From: DATLGB01 sp038258425
GTDB lineage: Bacteria > Actinomycetota > Thermoleophilia > Solirubrobacterales > Solirubrobacteraceae
DNA length: 64,000 nucleotides
Assembly: GCA_038258425.1 (NCBI GenBank)
Contig: JBBSPV010000005.1
Coordinates: 69,313 to 133,312, forward strand
Direction of reading: 5' to 3'
Both the position numbers and the translations under genes were made by a program. Every line of letters begins with the position of its first letter. Position 1 is the first letter of the stretch. Under the pieces are notes generated by a model. It saw only the letters and a list, made by a program, of their open reading frames with translations. It did not search any database and was not told the DNA's origin. Positions 31,817-41,852 of this stretch are shown piece by piece.

Positions 31817-32470
31817 TCAGTACGGCGGGAAGTCGGCGTACCAGTCGCCGAGGCGGCGGAAGGCCGACCAGAAGGCCCGCTTGGCGTCCTCCTCGTCGAG
31901 CGAGGCGTCGATGTCGGGCGTGTAGAGCGCGTCGACGGACGGGGTGAGGCGCTGCAGCTCGCCCGGCGCGTCGTCGAGCTCGCGCGACAGCGGCAGGCGC
32001 AGGTCGTTGAGCGTCTCGAGCGCCTCCGGCCCCATGACGACGACGAGCTTCGGCTGCACGATGGCGAGCTCCTCGACGAGCCGCGCCACGCAGTCGGCGC
32101 CGGCGAGCGTCGTGTCGGGCACCGGGCACTTCACGCACAGGGTCCCGTAGACGACGAGCGGGTCGATCGCCAGGCGCTTGAGCGACTTCATCATCGCCGT
32201 GCCCGAGCGGCCGTAGAACGCGACGCCCTCCTCGATCTCCGCGTGCGTCGGCGCGTACTTGAGCATGAAGACGTCGGCCTGCGGGTGCCCCGACCCGAGC
32301 ACGGGCATGTGGTCGCCGCGGGGGCAGGCGTCGCACGCCTGCAGGTCGCGGGTGAAGTGGTTGAGCTCCCGGATCGCGCGCTCGAGGTACTTCTCGCGGA
32401 TCTCGTCGTCGGTGGCCGGCATCTGGCCGACAGGCTTCCCCGCGCCGGACGCTTCTCCCTCCCGCTGCAT
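31817..32470 (-). CDS. Uracil-DNA glycosylase superfamily (family 4-like) protein with altered catalytic motifs
   Basis: This 217-residue protein has four Cys placed as in iron-sulfur uracil-DNA glycosylases: CDACPRGD (Cys 46, 49), VKCPVPD (Cys 115) and Cys 127, plus LVVVMGPEALETL. However, the usual GEAPG motif is replaced by LKYAPTHAEIEEG (about 70-82, still followed by FYGRSG), and the usual HPS motif near the C-terminus is not found; YTPDIDASLDEEDAKRAFW is at that place. It may be a DNA-binding relative with a different base or no glycosylase activity. It shares a TGATG junction with the glycosyltransferase-PHP gene upstream. Confidence 0.8.
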   Translation of the reverse strand: MQREGEASGAGKPVGQMPATDDEIREKYLERAIRELNHFTRDLQACDACPRGDHMPVLGSGHPQADVFMLKYAPTHAEIEEGVAFYGRSGTAMMKSLKRLAIDPLVVYGTLCVKCPVPDTTLAGADCVARLVEELAIVQPKLVVVMGPEALETLNDLRLPLSRELDDAPGELQRLTPSVDALYTPDIDASLDEEDAKRAFWSAFRRLGDWYADFPPY

Positions 32471-34413
32471 CAGAGGTTGCGCGTCGCCCGGCGCACCGCC
32501 CGCTCGCGCGCCGCCTTGCGGGCGGGCGGGGGCACGGCCTTGGTCTGGAGGAACTTCAGCGCCTGCACGCCGACGTAGTACAGCGAGGACGGCCGACCGA
32601 CGATGTCGGCCTCGCGCAGCGACTCGAGGAACTCCTGCGGGCCGTCGAAGTCGCGCATGCGGATGCGGACGTTGCCGAGCCCCTGGGCGACGTGCGAGTC
32701 CGACCCCGCGCCGCCGACGATCCGGTACTTGGCGGCGAAGCGCTGGGCCTCCTCGTTGAAGGCCGGCAGCGCCACCCGCGGGTTGAAGACCTCGATGGCG
32801 TCGACGTCGTCGACGATGCCGAGCAGGTGCTCGTAGTCCGGGATGGAGTGCAGCCGGTCGAAGGGATGGGGGACGTAGACGAGGCCGCCCTGGGCCTTGA
32901 TCGCCGCCACGGTCTCCTCCAGGGACAGTCCGCGGGGGATGCGCTCGGTGAGGAAGAGCCCGATGACCTCCCCCTGGTGGGCGGTCTTGACCTCCTCGGC
33001 GACGATGACCTTGACCCCGTAGCCGGCGGCCTTGGCGGCGGCCTCGTGGGCACCGGAGATCTCGTTGTGGTCCGTGATGGCGATCGCTCCGAGGCCGCGG
33101 TCGCGCGCGGCGGCCAGCAGCGCCTCGACCGGCGTCGCGCAGTCGTGCGAGTGGTCGGTGTGCATGTGCAGGTCGACGTCGATCAGCGGCCGCGACTGCA
33201 GGCGCCGGCGCAGCTCGGGGTCGCCCGCCGTGCCGTGGCGGCGCGCGGCGAGGCGCTGGTAGACGGCGTCGACGTCGGCGGCCACGCGCGGCCAGCCGAG
33301 GTCGGCGCGGGCGGGGGCGGCGGCGTCGCGCAGGCGCCGGCGCAGGTCGGGCTCGGCGATCAGACGCGCGAGCTGGGCGGCGAGCACGTCGACGTCGGAG
33401 GGCTCGAAGACGAGCCCGAGCTCGCCCTCTCCGACGAGCTCCTCGTACGCCGGCAGGCGCGAGACGACGGGGATGACGCCGGCCCCGAGCGCGCGCACCA
33501 CGAGCCCGGGCGCCGGCGCGTGGCCGACGGAGGCGGCGACGAGCACGTCGGCGTCGGCCAGCAGGTCGTCCACGGACAGCTCGCCCTGCGCCACGATCCG
33601 CACGCGGTCGCGCAGCCGGCTGCGCGTCACCGAGGCAGGGACCGTGCCGCCGGGGACGTAGACCGTCGCGCGCCACTCGGCCTCCTCGGGCAGCCGCCGC
33701 AGGGCCCGCAGCAGCAGCCGCAGGGCGCTGCGCTCCTCCTGGGCGACGAAGGCGACGTGCAGGGGCCCCACCGGGCCTTCGCCTCCTCGCCCGCCGGCGG
33801 GCGCCTCCCCCGTGTCCGCCACCGCTCGGTCCACCGTCCGGGCGCCCGGGCGGATCACCTCGTACTCGGCGGGGAAGACCCGCGCCAGGAGGTCGGCGGT
33901 GGCCTGAAACGACGCCAGCCGCGCGTCGAGGCGGCCGAAGAACGTCTCCACGAAGCGCCGGGCGACCTGGGTGGACAGGGGCCGCTCCGTCGGCATGTGG
34001 AAGGAGGCGACGTTGAGCCCGCGCGAGTGGCGCAGCGCGGACGAGGACGTGCTCGGCGCCCACGGCTCGTGCACGTGCACGATGTCGATCGGCTCGCCGC
34101 CGAGCAGCTCGTCGAGCGTGCGGGCGACGTCGACCGGCAGGCTCGGGACGGCGCGGCGCGGCGCGAGCGTCGGCAGCAGCTCGCCGACGGCGAGCACGAG
34201 CGGCTCGCCGGCGGGCACGTCGAGGTCGCCTCCCCGGATCCGCCGCCGCGACTCGCGGACCCTGGCGGCGTCGCGGCTCGGGGCGACGATCAGCACCCGG
34301 TGGCCGCGCGCGGCCAGCGCCCGGGACAGCTCACGGACGTGGACGTTGACCTCGTGTCCGTCCTCCCACGGGAAGGGCGAGACCTGCGCGACGGTCAGGG
34401 CAACGGGCGGCAC
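32470..34413 (-). CDS. Glycosyltransferase-PHP metallophosphoesterase fusion
   Basis: This 647-residue protein joins two enzymes. Residues about 1-390 are a GT-B glycosyltransferase (family 4-like): GHEVNVHVRELSRALAARGHRV, IVHVHEPWAPS, GLVVRALGAGVIPVVSRLPAYEELVG and GLVFEPSDVDVLAAQL. Residues about 408-640 are a PHP domain with all metal motifs: DLHMHTDHSHD, ITDHNEISG, AEEVKTAHQGE, HPFDRLHS and GSDSH. The combination suggests coupled sugar transfer and phosphate ester removal in glycan or glycolipid assembly (inference). A TAAGCT box 6 nt upstream of GTG 34413 suggests a leaderless start. No signal peptide is present. Confidence 0.88.
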   Translation of the reverse strand: MPPVALTVAQVSPFPWEDGHEVNVHVRELSRALAARGHRVLIVAPSRDAARVRESRRRIRGGDLDVPAGEPLVLAVGELLPTLAPRRAVPSLPVDVARTLDELLGGEPIDIVHVHEPWAPSTSSSALRHSRGLNVASFHMPTERPLSTQVARRFVETFFGRLDARLASFQATADLLARVFPAEYEVIRPGARTVDRAVADTGEAPAGGRGGEGPVGPLHVAFVAQEERSALRLLLRALRRLPEEAEWRATVYVPGGTVPASVTRSRLRDRVRIVAQGELSVDDLLADADVLVAASVGHAPAPGLVVRALGAGVIPVVSRLPAYEELVGEGELGLVFEPSDVDVLAAQLARLIAEPDLRRRLRDAAAPARADLGWPRVAADVDAVYQRLAARRHGTAGDPELRRRLQSRPLIDVDLHMHTDHSHDCATPVEALLAAARDRGLGAIAITDHNEISGAHEAAAKAAGYGVKVIVAEEVKTAHQGEVIGLFLTERIPRGLSLEETVAAIKAQGGLVYVPHPFDRLHSIPDYEHLLGIVDDVDAIEVFNPRVALPAFNEEAQRFAAKYRIVGGAGSDSHVAQGLGNVRIRMRDFDGPQEFLESLREADIVGRPSSLYYVGVQALKFLQTKAVPPPARKAARERAVRRATRNL

Positions 34414-34477
34414 GCCGGGAGCTTATGCGCCGGGGTCCGCACTTGAGGCGCGGATGGCCGCGTGGGAAACTTGCTGC

Positions 34478-35308
34478 GTGTCGATGCTCGACATGTGGGA
34501 CAGCGTCGCACCCGGCTGGGAGCGGCACGCGGATCTCGTCGATCGCCACGGCGCCGCCGCGACGCGCCGCATGCTCGCGCTGGCCGGGATCGGCGCGGGC
34601 GACGCGGTGCTCGAGCTCGCGTGCGGCGCGGGCGGCGCGGGACTGGCGGCGGCGGAGCTCGTGGGGGCGGATGGGCGTGTCGTGCTCTCCGACGGGGCGC
34701 AGCAGATGGTCGCCGTCGCGGCCCGGCGCGCCGAGGGCGACCCGCGGATCAGCGCCGAGGTCGTCGACCTGACGGCGATCGACCTCCCCGAGGCGTCCTT
34801 CGACGCCGTGCTCTGCCGCCAGGGCCTGATGCTCCTCGACGACCCCGGAGCGGCGATGGCCGCGATCCTGCGCGTGCTGCGCCCGGGGGGCCGGCTCGGC
34901 GTGGCGACCTGGGACCGGCGCGCCGCGAACCCGTGGCTCGGCCTGCTCTTCGACGCCGTCGGCGCGCAGTTCGGCATGGAGTTCCCCCCGCCCGCCGTGC
35001 GCGGGCCGTTCTCGCTCGGCGATGCCGGGGCGCTGGGCGACCTGATCACCGGCGCGGGCTTCGAGGCCGTCGCCGTCGCGGTCGTGGCCGCGCCGATGCG
35101 CCTGGCCTCGCTCGACGAGTGGTGGGCGCGGGTGCCCGACCTCGCGGGGCCGCTGGCCCAGGCCCTCGCCGGCATGGAGCCGGCGGTCCGCGAGTCGATC
35201 CGCGAGCGGGCCGTCGCGGCCGCCCGGGCGGCCGCTCGCGAGGTGGCCGGGGGTCTCGAGCTCGACGGGTCGATCATCGTCGCCGCCGGGCGCCGGCCCG
35301 CCGCCTGA
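34478..35308 (+). CDS. Class I SAM-dependent methyltransferase
   Basis: This protein of about 276 residues has SAM-binding motif I VLELACGAGGAGLAAAELVG, VVLSDGAQQMVAVAARRA, AEVVDLTAIDLPEASFDAVLC (motif II) and ILRVLRPGGRLGVATWDR (post II/III), typical of UbiE/COQ5-like methyltransferases. The N-terminus MWDSVAPGWERHADLVDRHG fits this group. The substrate is unknown. GTG 34478 is preferred; ATG 34454 and ATG 34484 are in frame. It is divergent from the glycosyltransferase-PHP gene. Confidence 0.85.
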   Translation: MSMLDMWDSVAPGWERHADLVDRHGAAATRRMLALAGIGAGDAVLELACGAGGAGLAAAELVGADGRVVLSDGAQQMVAVAARRAEGDPRISAEVVDLTAIDLPEASFDAVLCRQGLMLLDDPGAAMAAILRVLRPGGRLGVATWDRRAANPWLGLLFDAVGAQFGMEFPPPAVRGPFSLGDAGALGDLITGAGFEAVAVAVVAAPMRLASLDEWWARVPDLAGPLAQALAGMEPAVRESIRERAVAAARAAAREVAGGLELDGSIIVAAGRRPAA

Positions 35309-35329
35309 CAGCGGGCCGGGAGCGATGGG

Positions 35330-36514
35330 CTAGCGCGCGGCGGTCGAGCCGTCGAGCGTCTGCTCGTCGGCCGTCGTGCGGGCCGCCTCGGCGGCCTTGC
35401 GGGTCAGCGCGTGCTGGGCGATGAACGCCTCCGTGGCCTCCCGCGCCTGGTCGTCCGGGCGCTGGGTGTAGGGCGACTTCATGAGGTAGGAGGACGGGCC
35501 GTCGAGCTGACCGGAGAGCCCGTGGTTGAGCGCGAGCTTCAGGCAGCGCACGGCGTCGATGACGATGCCCGCCGAGTTGGGGGAGTCCCACACCTCGAGC
35601 TTCATCTCCATCGTGAGCGGCACGTCGCCGAAGGCCTGGCCCTCGATGCGGATGTGCGCCCACTTGCGGTCCGTGAGCCACGGCACGTAGTCCGACGGGC
35701 CGATGTAGACGTCATCGGCCGGCAGCGTGTGGCCCATGACCGAGGTGACGGCGTTGGTCTTGGAGATCTTCTTGGACTCCAGGCGCTCGCGCTCGAGCAT
35801 GTTGTAGAAGTCCATGTTGCCGCCGACGTTGAGCTGCGACGTGCGCAGCATCTTGACGCCGCGCTCGTGGAAGAGCCGGGCGAGCGTGCGGTGGGCGATC
35901 GTCGCGCCGACCTGGGACTTGATGTCGTCGCCGATGACCGGCAGGCCGGCCTTCTTGAAGCGGTTGTTCCAGTAGTCCTCGCGGGCGATGAACACCGGGA
36001 TGCAGTTCACGAAGGCGCAGCCCGCCTCGAGGATCTGCTCGACGTACCACTTCGTCGCCTGCTCGGAGCCGACGGGCAGGTAGGAGACCACGACGTCGGT
36101 GCGGGTGCTCCTGAGGATGTCGACGATGTCGGCCGTCGGCCCCTCGGCCTTGGTGATGCGCTCCTTGAGGTACTTGCCCAGGCCGTCGTGGGTCATCCCG
36201 CGCTGCACCGGCACGTCCAGGTGGGGGACGTCGTCGCCGAGCTTGATCGTGTTGTTCTGCCCGGCGAAGATCGCCTCGGAGAGGTCCTTGCCGACCTTGT
36301 CGGCGTCGATGTCGAAGGCGGCCGAGAACTCGATGTCGGAGACGTGGTAGCCGCCGAGATCGGTGTGCATGAGGCCGGGGACCTCGGCCGTGGGGTCGGC
36401 GTCGCGGTAGTAGTGGACGCCCTGGACGAAGGACGAGGCGCAGTTGCCGACACCGATGATGGCGACGCGGACCTTGTCCTGGGAGCGGCGGGATCCGCCG
36501 TTGGTGAGGCTCAA
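35330..36514 (-). CDS. ino1: Inositol-1-phosphate synthase (actinobacterial type)
   Basis: This 394-residue enzyme has the NAD motif VRVAIIGVGNCASSFVQGVHYY, FDIDADKVGKDLSEAI, VVSYLPVGSEQATKWY, GLPVIGDDIKSQVGATIAHR (with the active-site Lys), TSQLNVGGNMDFYNM and KKISKTNAVTSV, as in mycobacterial Ino1. It converts glucose-6-phosphate to inositol-1-phosphate. Translation starts at TTG 36514 with GAAGGA 7-8 nt upstream, one of the clearer SD-led starts in the window. With the upstream CDP-alcohol transferase and PAP2 genes on the same strand it forms an inositol phospholipid module. Confidence 0.95.
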   Translation of the reverse strand: MSLTNGGSRRSQDKVRVAIIGVGNCASSFVQGVHYYRDADPTAEVPGLMHTDLGGYHVSDIEFSAAFDIDADKVGKDLSEAIFAGQNNTIKLGDDVPHLDVPVQRGMTHDGLGKYLKERITKAEGPTADIVDILRSTRTDVVVSYLPVGSEQATKWYVEQILEAGCAFVNCIPVFIAREDYWNNRFKKAGLPVIGDDIKSQVGATIAHRTLARLFHERGVKMLRTSQLNVGGNMDFYNMLERERLESKKISKTNAVTSVMGHTLPADDVYIGPSDYVPWLTDRKWAHIRIEGQAFGDVPLTMEMKLEVWDSPNSAGIVIDAVRCLKLALNHGLSGQLDGPSSYLMKSPYTQRPDDQAREATEAFIAQHALTRKAAEAARTTADEQTLDGSTAAR

Positions 36515-36566
36515 TTCGGGTTCCTTCGGATTGTGAAGCGGCTGTTGATGTAGACCCCGGGCGGCC

Positions 36567-37148
36567 TCACGGGTTACGGGCGAGCAGCTCGCCGCGCACG
36601 TGCCAGACGCGCTGGCCGACGGTGATGACGGCGAGCACGGCGAGCACGTAGATGGCCGGCTCGAGGGCGTCGAAGAACGCCTGCAGGACGAGGCCGGCCG
36701 AGAGGATCACCACGCGCACGGCGCGGTCGGCGATCCCCACCTTGCACTCGACGCCGAGCGCCTCGGCGCGGGCCCGCGTGTAGGAGACCATCAACGAGGC
36801 GATGGCCGCGATGACGACCACCCCGGCCGCGCCGTCCTTGCCCTGCTGAGCGAAGTTCGCCGCCACGGCGGCGAGCACGAGGCCCTCCTCGCAGCGGTCG
36901 ATGGAGGAGTCCAGGAACGCGCCGAACGGCGTGCCCTTGCCCGACATGCGGGCGTAGCGGCCGTCGAGCGTGTCGCAGACGGAGCCGACGATGAACGCGA
37001 TGCCGCCGAGCAGGTAGTCGTCCTGCCAGACCAGCACGGCCGCGACCAGACACAGGGCGAACCCGGTCAGCGAGATCGTGTTGGGGGTCAGGCGCGACTC
37101 GATGAGCCGGTCGGCAACGGTCGGCGTCGTGGGGCGCGGACGTGCCAT
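36567..37148 (-). CDS. CDP-alcohol phosphatidyltransferase (probable phosphatidylinositol-phosphate synthase)
   Basis: This 193-residue membrane protein has the family signature CDTLDGRYAR, then eight residues to Gly, and FLDSSIDR (D-x2-DG-x2-AR-x8-G-x3-D-x3-D), about six helices, and a basic N-terminus (MARPRPTTPTVADRLI). It condenses CDP-diacylglycerol with an alcohol phosphate. Adjacency to ino1 points to inositol-1-phosphate as substrate, giving phosphatidylinositol phosphate. The gene start lies 61 bp inside the PAP2 gene, so the two overlap. Confidence 0.88.
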   Translation of the reverse strand: MARPRPTTPTVADRLIESRLTPNTISLTGFALCLVAAVLVWQDDYLLGGIAFIVGSVCDTLDGRYARMSGKGTPFGAFLDSSIDRCEEGLVLAAVAANFAQQGKDGAAGVVVIAAIASLMVSYTRARAEALGVECKVGIADRAVRVVILSAGLVLQAFFDALEPAIYVLAVLAVITVGQRVWHVRGELLARNP

Positions 37149-37855
37149 TCGCGGAGCGAGGCTAGCCGGGCGGCCGCGTACGCCACGGCGGCGACTGCGG
37201 CACCGGCCGCCGCGTCGAGCCAGAAGTGGTTGCCGGTGAGCACGACGACGGCTGTGACGAGGACCGGATAGGCGAGCCACGCCGCGCGGGCTGCGCGCCG
37301 GCGCGCCAGGCGGCGCATCGGGACGGCGAGCATGAGGGCGAAGGCGACGTGCATGGACGGGATCGCCGCGTACGGGTTGTACAGGACCGCCGTGGCGTCG
37401 GGCACGCCCGTCTCCCGCTGGACGAGGTCGCGGAAGCCGGCGCCCGGCAGCAGCCGCGGGGGGACCGTCGGGTAGGCGACGTAGAGCACGAGCGCCAGCG
37501 CCATGGCCACCGTGAAGGTGTTGCGGACGCGGGCGAAGTCCTCGTGGCGGCGCAGGTAGATCCAGGCCAGGGTCGCGACGGTGATCGCGAAGTGGCAGTC
37601 GAGGTACCCCCAGCTGGCCGCCGCGCCGATCAGCCGGTGGTCGGCCGCCCAGCCGTTGATCGCCGGCTCGACGTAGAGGCCGAGCCACCGTTCCGCGCCG
37701 ACCAGCGCCCGCGCGTGGTCCAGGGCGAGGCCGGGGTGGTCGACGACGAGCCCGCGCGCGAGCCGGTACAGCCAGTAGGCGCCGCAGAACACGACCACCT
37801 GGAGCAGGAGGTCCGCCGGCCCGGCGGGGAGCAGCCGCGAGGCGCGCAGTCGCAC
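37088..37855 (-). CDS. PAP2-superfamily membrane enzyme (inositolphosphotransferase-like)
   Basis: GTG 37855, 7 nt after TAGCTT (37863-37868), gives 255 residues with about six helices. The PAP2 motifs are YPTVPPRLLPGAGFRD, YAAIPSMHVAFALM (His) and TGNHFWLDAAAG (His and Asp), the form seen in the Aur1/Ipt1-like inositolphosphotransferase and phosphatase group. The active site would face outside the membrane. Next to a CDP-alcohol transferase and ino1, it may dephosphorylate phosphatidylinositol phosphate or transfer head groups (inference). Confidence 0.85.
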   Translation of the reverse strand: MRLRASRLLPAGPADLLLQVVVFCGAYWLYRLARGLVVDHPGLALDHARALVGAERWLGLYVEPAINGWAADHRLIGAAASWGYLDCHFAITVATLAWIYLRRHEDFARVRNTFTVAMALALVLYVAYPTVPPRLLPGAGFRDLVQRETGVPDATAVLYNPYAAIPSMHVAFALMLAVPMRRLARRRAARAAWLAYPVLVTAVVVLTGNHFWLDAAAGAAVAAVAYAAARLASLREWHVRAPRRRPLPTGSSSRA

Positions 37856-37870
37856 GCCGCGCAAGCTAGG

Positions 37871-38404
37871 TCAGCGCCGGGTGGCGAGGTCAGCGGTGAC
37901 GACGATGACCCGGCGGCCCCAGAGCGGGCCGCGGCGCCGGCCGACGCCGATGCGGCGGAAGCGCGGGTCCAGCAGCTCCGCGCGATGACCCGGCGAGGCC
38001 ATCCACATCGCGACGATCGTCCGCGCCTTGCGGCGGGCGTGCGCATCGAGGAAGGCGAGCGTCTCGCCGCTCGCCTTCGAGCGCTTGAACCGCTCGATCC
38101 GCTGGGCGAAGGACTGGCCGTTGGAGGACTGGTGGGCGAAGAAGTTGCGGGCCAGCATGTCCCGGGAGTGCAGGTCGCAGGCGCGGGCGAGCCGGCGGCT
38201 GGCCCGCAGCGACGGCAGCCCCATCCCGCCGCGCAAGGCATTGACGCGCTTGATCACCGAGCGCTCGACGCGGTCGAGGCGAGCGCCGGCCTGTGCCGGC
38301 GAGGCGCTCAGGACGAGCAGCAACGTGAGCGCCGTCAGGGCGCTCGCGAGCGGGATCCGGCCACGGCGGGACAGCCGTGTTCCAACGGCGAATTCGGGAC
38401 GCAA
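37871..38404 (-). CDS. Secreted CAP-domain (SCP/PR1, YkwD-like) protein
   Basis: TTG 38404 is chosen because GAGGAGGAA lies 5 nt upstream and it places a good signal peptide at the N-terminus (RRGRIPLASALTALTLLLVLS, cleavage after SPAQA); a TTG at 38431 is an alternative. The 177-residue product has a CAP domain: LARACDLHSRDMLARNFFAHQ, SGETLAFLD, IVAMWMASPGHRAELLDPRF and RIGVGRRRG. CAP proteins are extracellular and of varied function. It ends just before the PAP2 gene. Confidence 0.85.
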   Translation of the reverse strand: MRPEFAVGTRLSRRGRIPLASALTALTLLLVLSASPAQAGARLDRVERSVIKRVNALRGGMGLPSLRASRRLARACDLHSRDMLARNFFAHQSSNGQSFAQRIERFKRSKASGETLAFLDAHARRKARTIVAMWMASPGHRAELLDPRFRRIGVGRRRGPLWGRRVIVVTADLATRR

Positions 38405-38573
38405 GACTTCCTCCTCGTCAGCCTCTGCCAAGGCTCTGGGGAGCGCGGGACCCTAGCGGCCCGCCGGGACGCGTGCATTCAACCTCGCCGTCAGCGGCTC
38501 GTGGGGGGTGGTCGCGATCTTGCACTCGAGTGATGCCCGATCGCGTCCAGTGGGCCGCGCCGGGGCGCATGGT

Positions 38574-39177
38574 TCAGGCGGCCCGGGCGAGCGTGGCGGC
38601 GAGCACGGTGAGGACGTGCGCCGGATCGTCGACCACCTGGCGCCACGTGAAGCGCAGGACGCGCCAGCCGGCGGCCGTCAGGCGCGCATCGCGGCGGCGA
38701 TCGGCTTCGAACGCCCGCCGGGTCCGATGCACGGCGGCCCCGTCCGTCTCGACCACCATCCGCGATCGGGCCCAGCAGCAGTCGACCCGGACCCGGACCC
38801 GAGCACGCGCGCCTGCGCCGCGGGTGCGGGCAGACCGGCGGAGCGGACGAGACCGAGCAGCCGCTCCTCGAGCTCGCTGTCGGTCAGCGCGGCTTCGGCA
38901 TCCTCGGCCAGGAGCGCTCGCAGAAGGCCGGCGCCCCTGCGGCCGCGACTGCGCGCGAGGACGTCTGCGACGGCGCGGCGGTCGAGCACACGGTGCGCGC
39001 GACCGACGTGACCGGCAGGTCCGCGACGACGGCGACGTCGGCGGGAAGCAGCACGCGGGTGCGCCGCAGGTCGAGGCCGGCGCAGCCCACTCGGCGTGCC
39101 GGCGTTGTGAGCTCGACTCGTGGGCGCGCCGTCTCGAGCAGCTCGTGCAGCGCCGCGGCGGACCGGTGGCTGATCAC
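38574..39177 (-). pseudogene. Frameshifted DUF559/AbiEi-like gene remnant
   Basis: Three overlapping minus-strand frames together encode one protein: ISHRSAAALHELLE through LPVTSVART (39177 to about 38990), VLDRRAVADVLARSRG through ELEERLLGLVRSAGLP (about 38989 to 38800), and VVETDGAAVHRTRRAFEADR followed by RRDARLTAAGWRVLRFTWRQV (about 38759 to 38574). The last piece is the Vsr-like DUF559 nuclease core. Two frameshifts join them, and the usual N-terminal HTH of this family is missing, cut by the divergent nth start. It is a decayed gene. Confidence 0.75.
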
Positions 39178-39197
39178 CGCCGGTAGCGTCCGCCGCG

Positions 39198-39884
39198 GTG
39201 AAGCCGCCGACCGTCCCGCGCCACGACTGGACGCCGCCGACCCGCCGGCGCGTGGTCGCGCTCCGCGACCGCCTGCGGCTGATCTACGGCCGGCCGGTCG
39301 CCCCGGCGCACCGCCGGCCGGTGGACGAGCTCGTCCTGACGATCCTCAGCCAGTCCACCAACGACCGCAACCGCGACGTCGCCTTCTTGCGCCTGCGCGA
39401 GCGGTTCGGGAACTGGGCGGCGGTCCGCGACGCCTCGCGCGCCGACGTCGAGGCCGCCATCCAGCCCGGCGGCCTGCACCGCCAGAAGTCGGCGCGGATC
39501 CAGGACGTCCTGCGGGCGCTCGGCGACCCGGTCGACCTCGGCGACCTGGCCGGGCTCGACGTCGCCGAGGCGCGCGCCGTGCTCACCGCCCTGCCCGGCG
39601 TCGGCCGCAAGACCGCGGCCTGCGTGCTGCTCTTCAGCTTCGGGATGGACGACGTGCCGGTCGACACCCACGTCTCCCGGGTCGGTACCCGGCTCGGCCT
39701 CTTCCGGCCCGGCGCGGGGTTCGAGGAGCTGCACGACGACCTGCTCGCGGCGCTGCGCCCCGGCGAGGCGCTCGAGATCCACGTCAACCTCCTGCGCCAC
39801 GGCCGACGGACCTGCCGCGCGCAGCGCCCGGCCTGCGCGGAGTGCGCGCTGCGGTCCCGATGCCCGCGCGTGGGAGTCCGCTAG
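39198..39884 (+). CDS. nth: Endonuclease III (DNA glycosylase/AP lyase)
   Basis: This 228-residue enzyme has the helix-hairpin-helix LPGVGRKTAACVLLF with catalytic Lys 138, VDTHVSRVGTRLGLF with catalytic Asp 156, and a C-terminal iron-sulfur loop Cys 206-x6-Cys 213-x2-Cys 216-x5-Cys 222. It excises oxidised pyrimidines in base excision repair. GTG 39198 is 8 nt after TAGCGT (39184-39189) and has no SD. It sits immediately upstream of the dnaK promoter. Confidence 0.95.
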   Translation: MKPPTVPRHDWTPPTRRRVVALRDRLRLIYGRPVAPAHRRPVDELVLTILSQSTNDRNRDVAFLRLRERFGNWAAVRDASRADVEAAIQPGGLHRQKSARIQDVLRALGDPVDLGDLAGLDVAEARAVLTALPGVGRKTAACVLLFSFGMDDVPVDTHVSRVGTRLGLFRPGAGFEELHDDLLAALRPGEALEIHVNLLRHGRRTCRAQRPACAECALRSRCPRVGVR

Positions 39885-39908
39885 AATCTCAGCCAACGTA
39901 ACTGAGAT
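39882..39908 (+). promoter_or_regulatory. dnaK promoter with HspR (HAIR-like) operator
   Basis: TAGAAT (39882-39887) is followed by and overlaps ATCTCAG (39886-39892), nine bases, CTGAGAT (39902-39908), a perfect 7-bp inverted repeat. The clpB promoter has the same layout. HspR binding here would cover the transcription start. AAGGAG (39922-39927) is the dnaK SD. Confidence 0.75.
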
Positions 39909-39938
39909 CTTCTCTCGAACCAAGGAGCCTTCCAGCAC

Positions 39939-41848
<1,910 letters not shown>

Positions 41849-41852
<4 letters not shown>

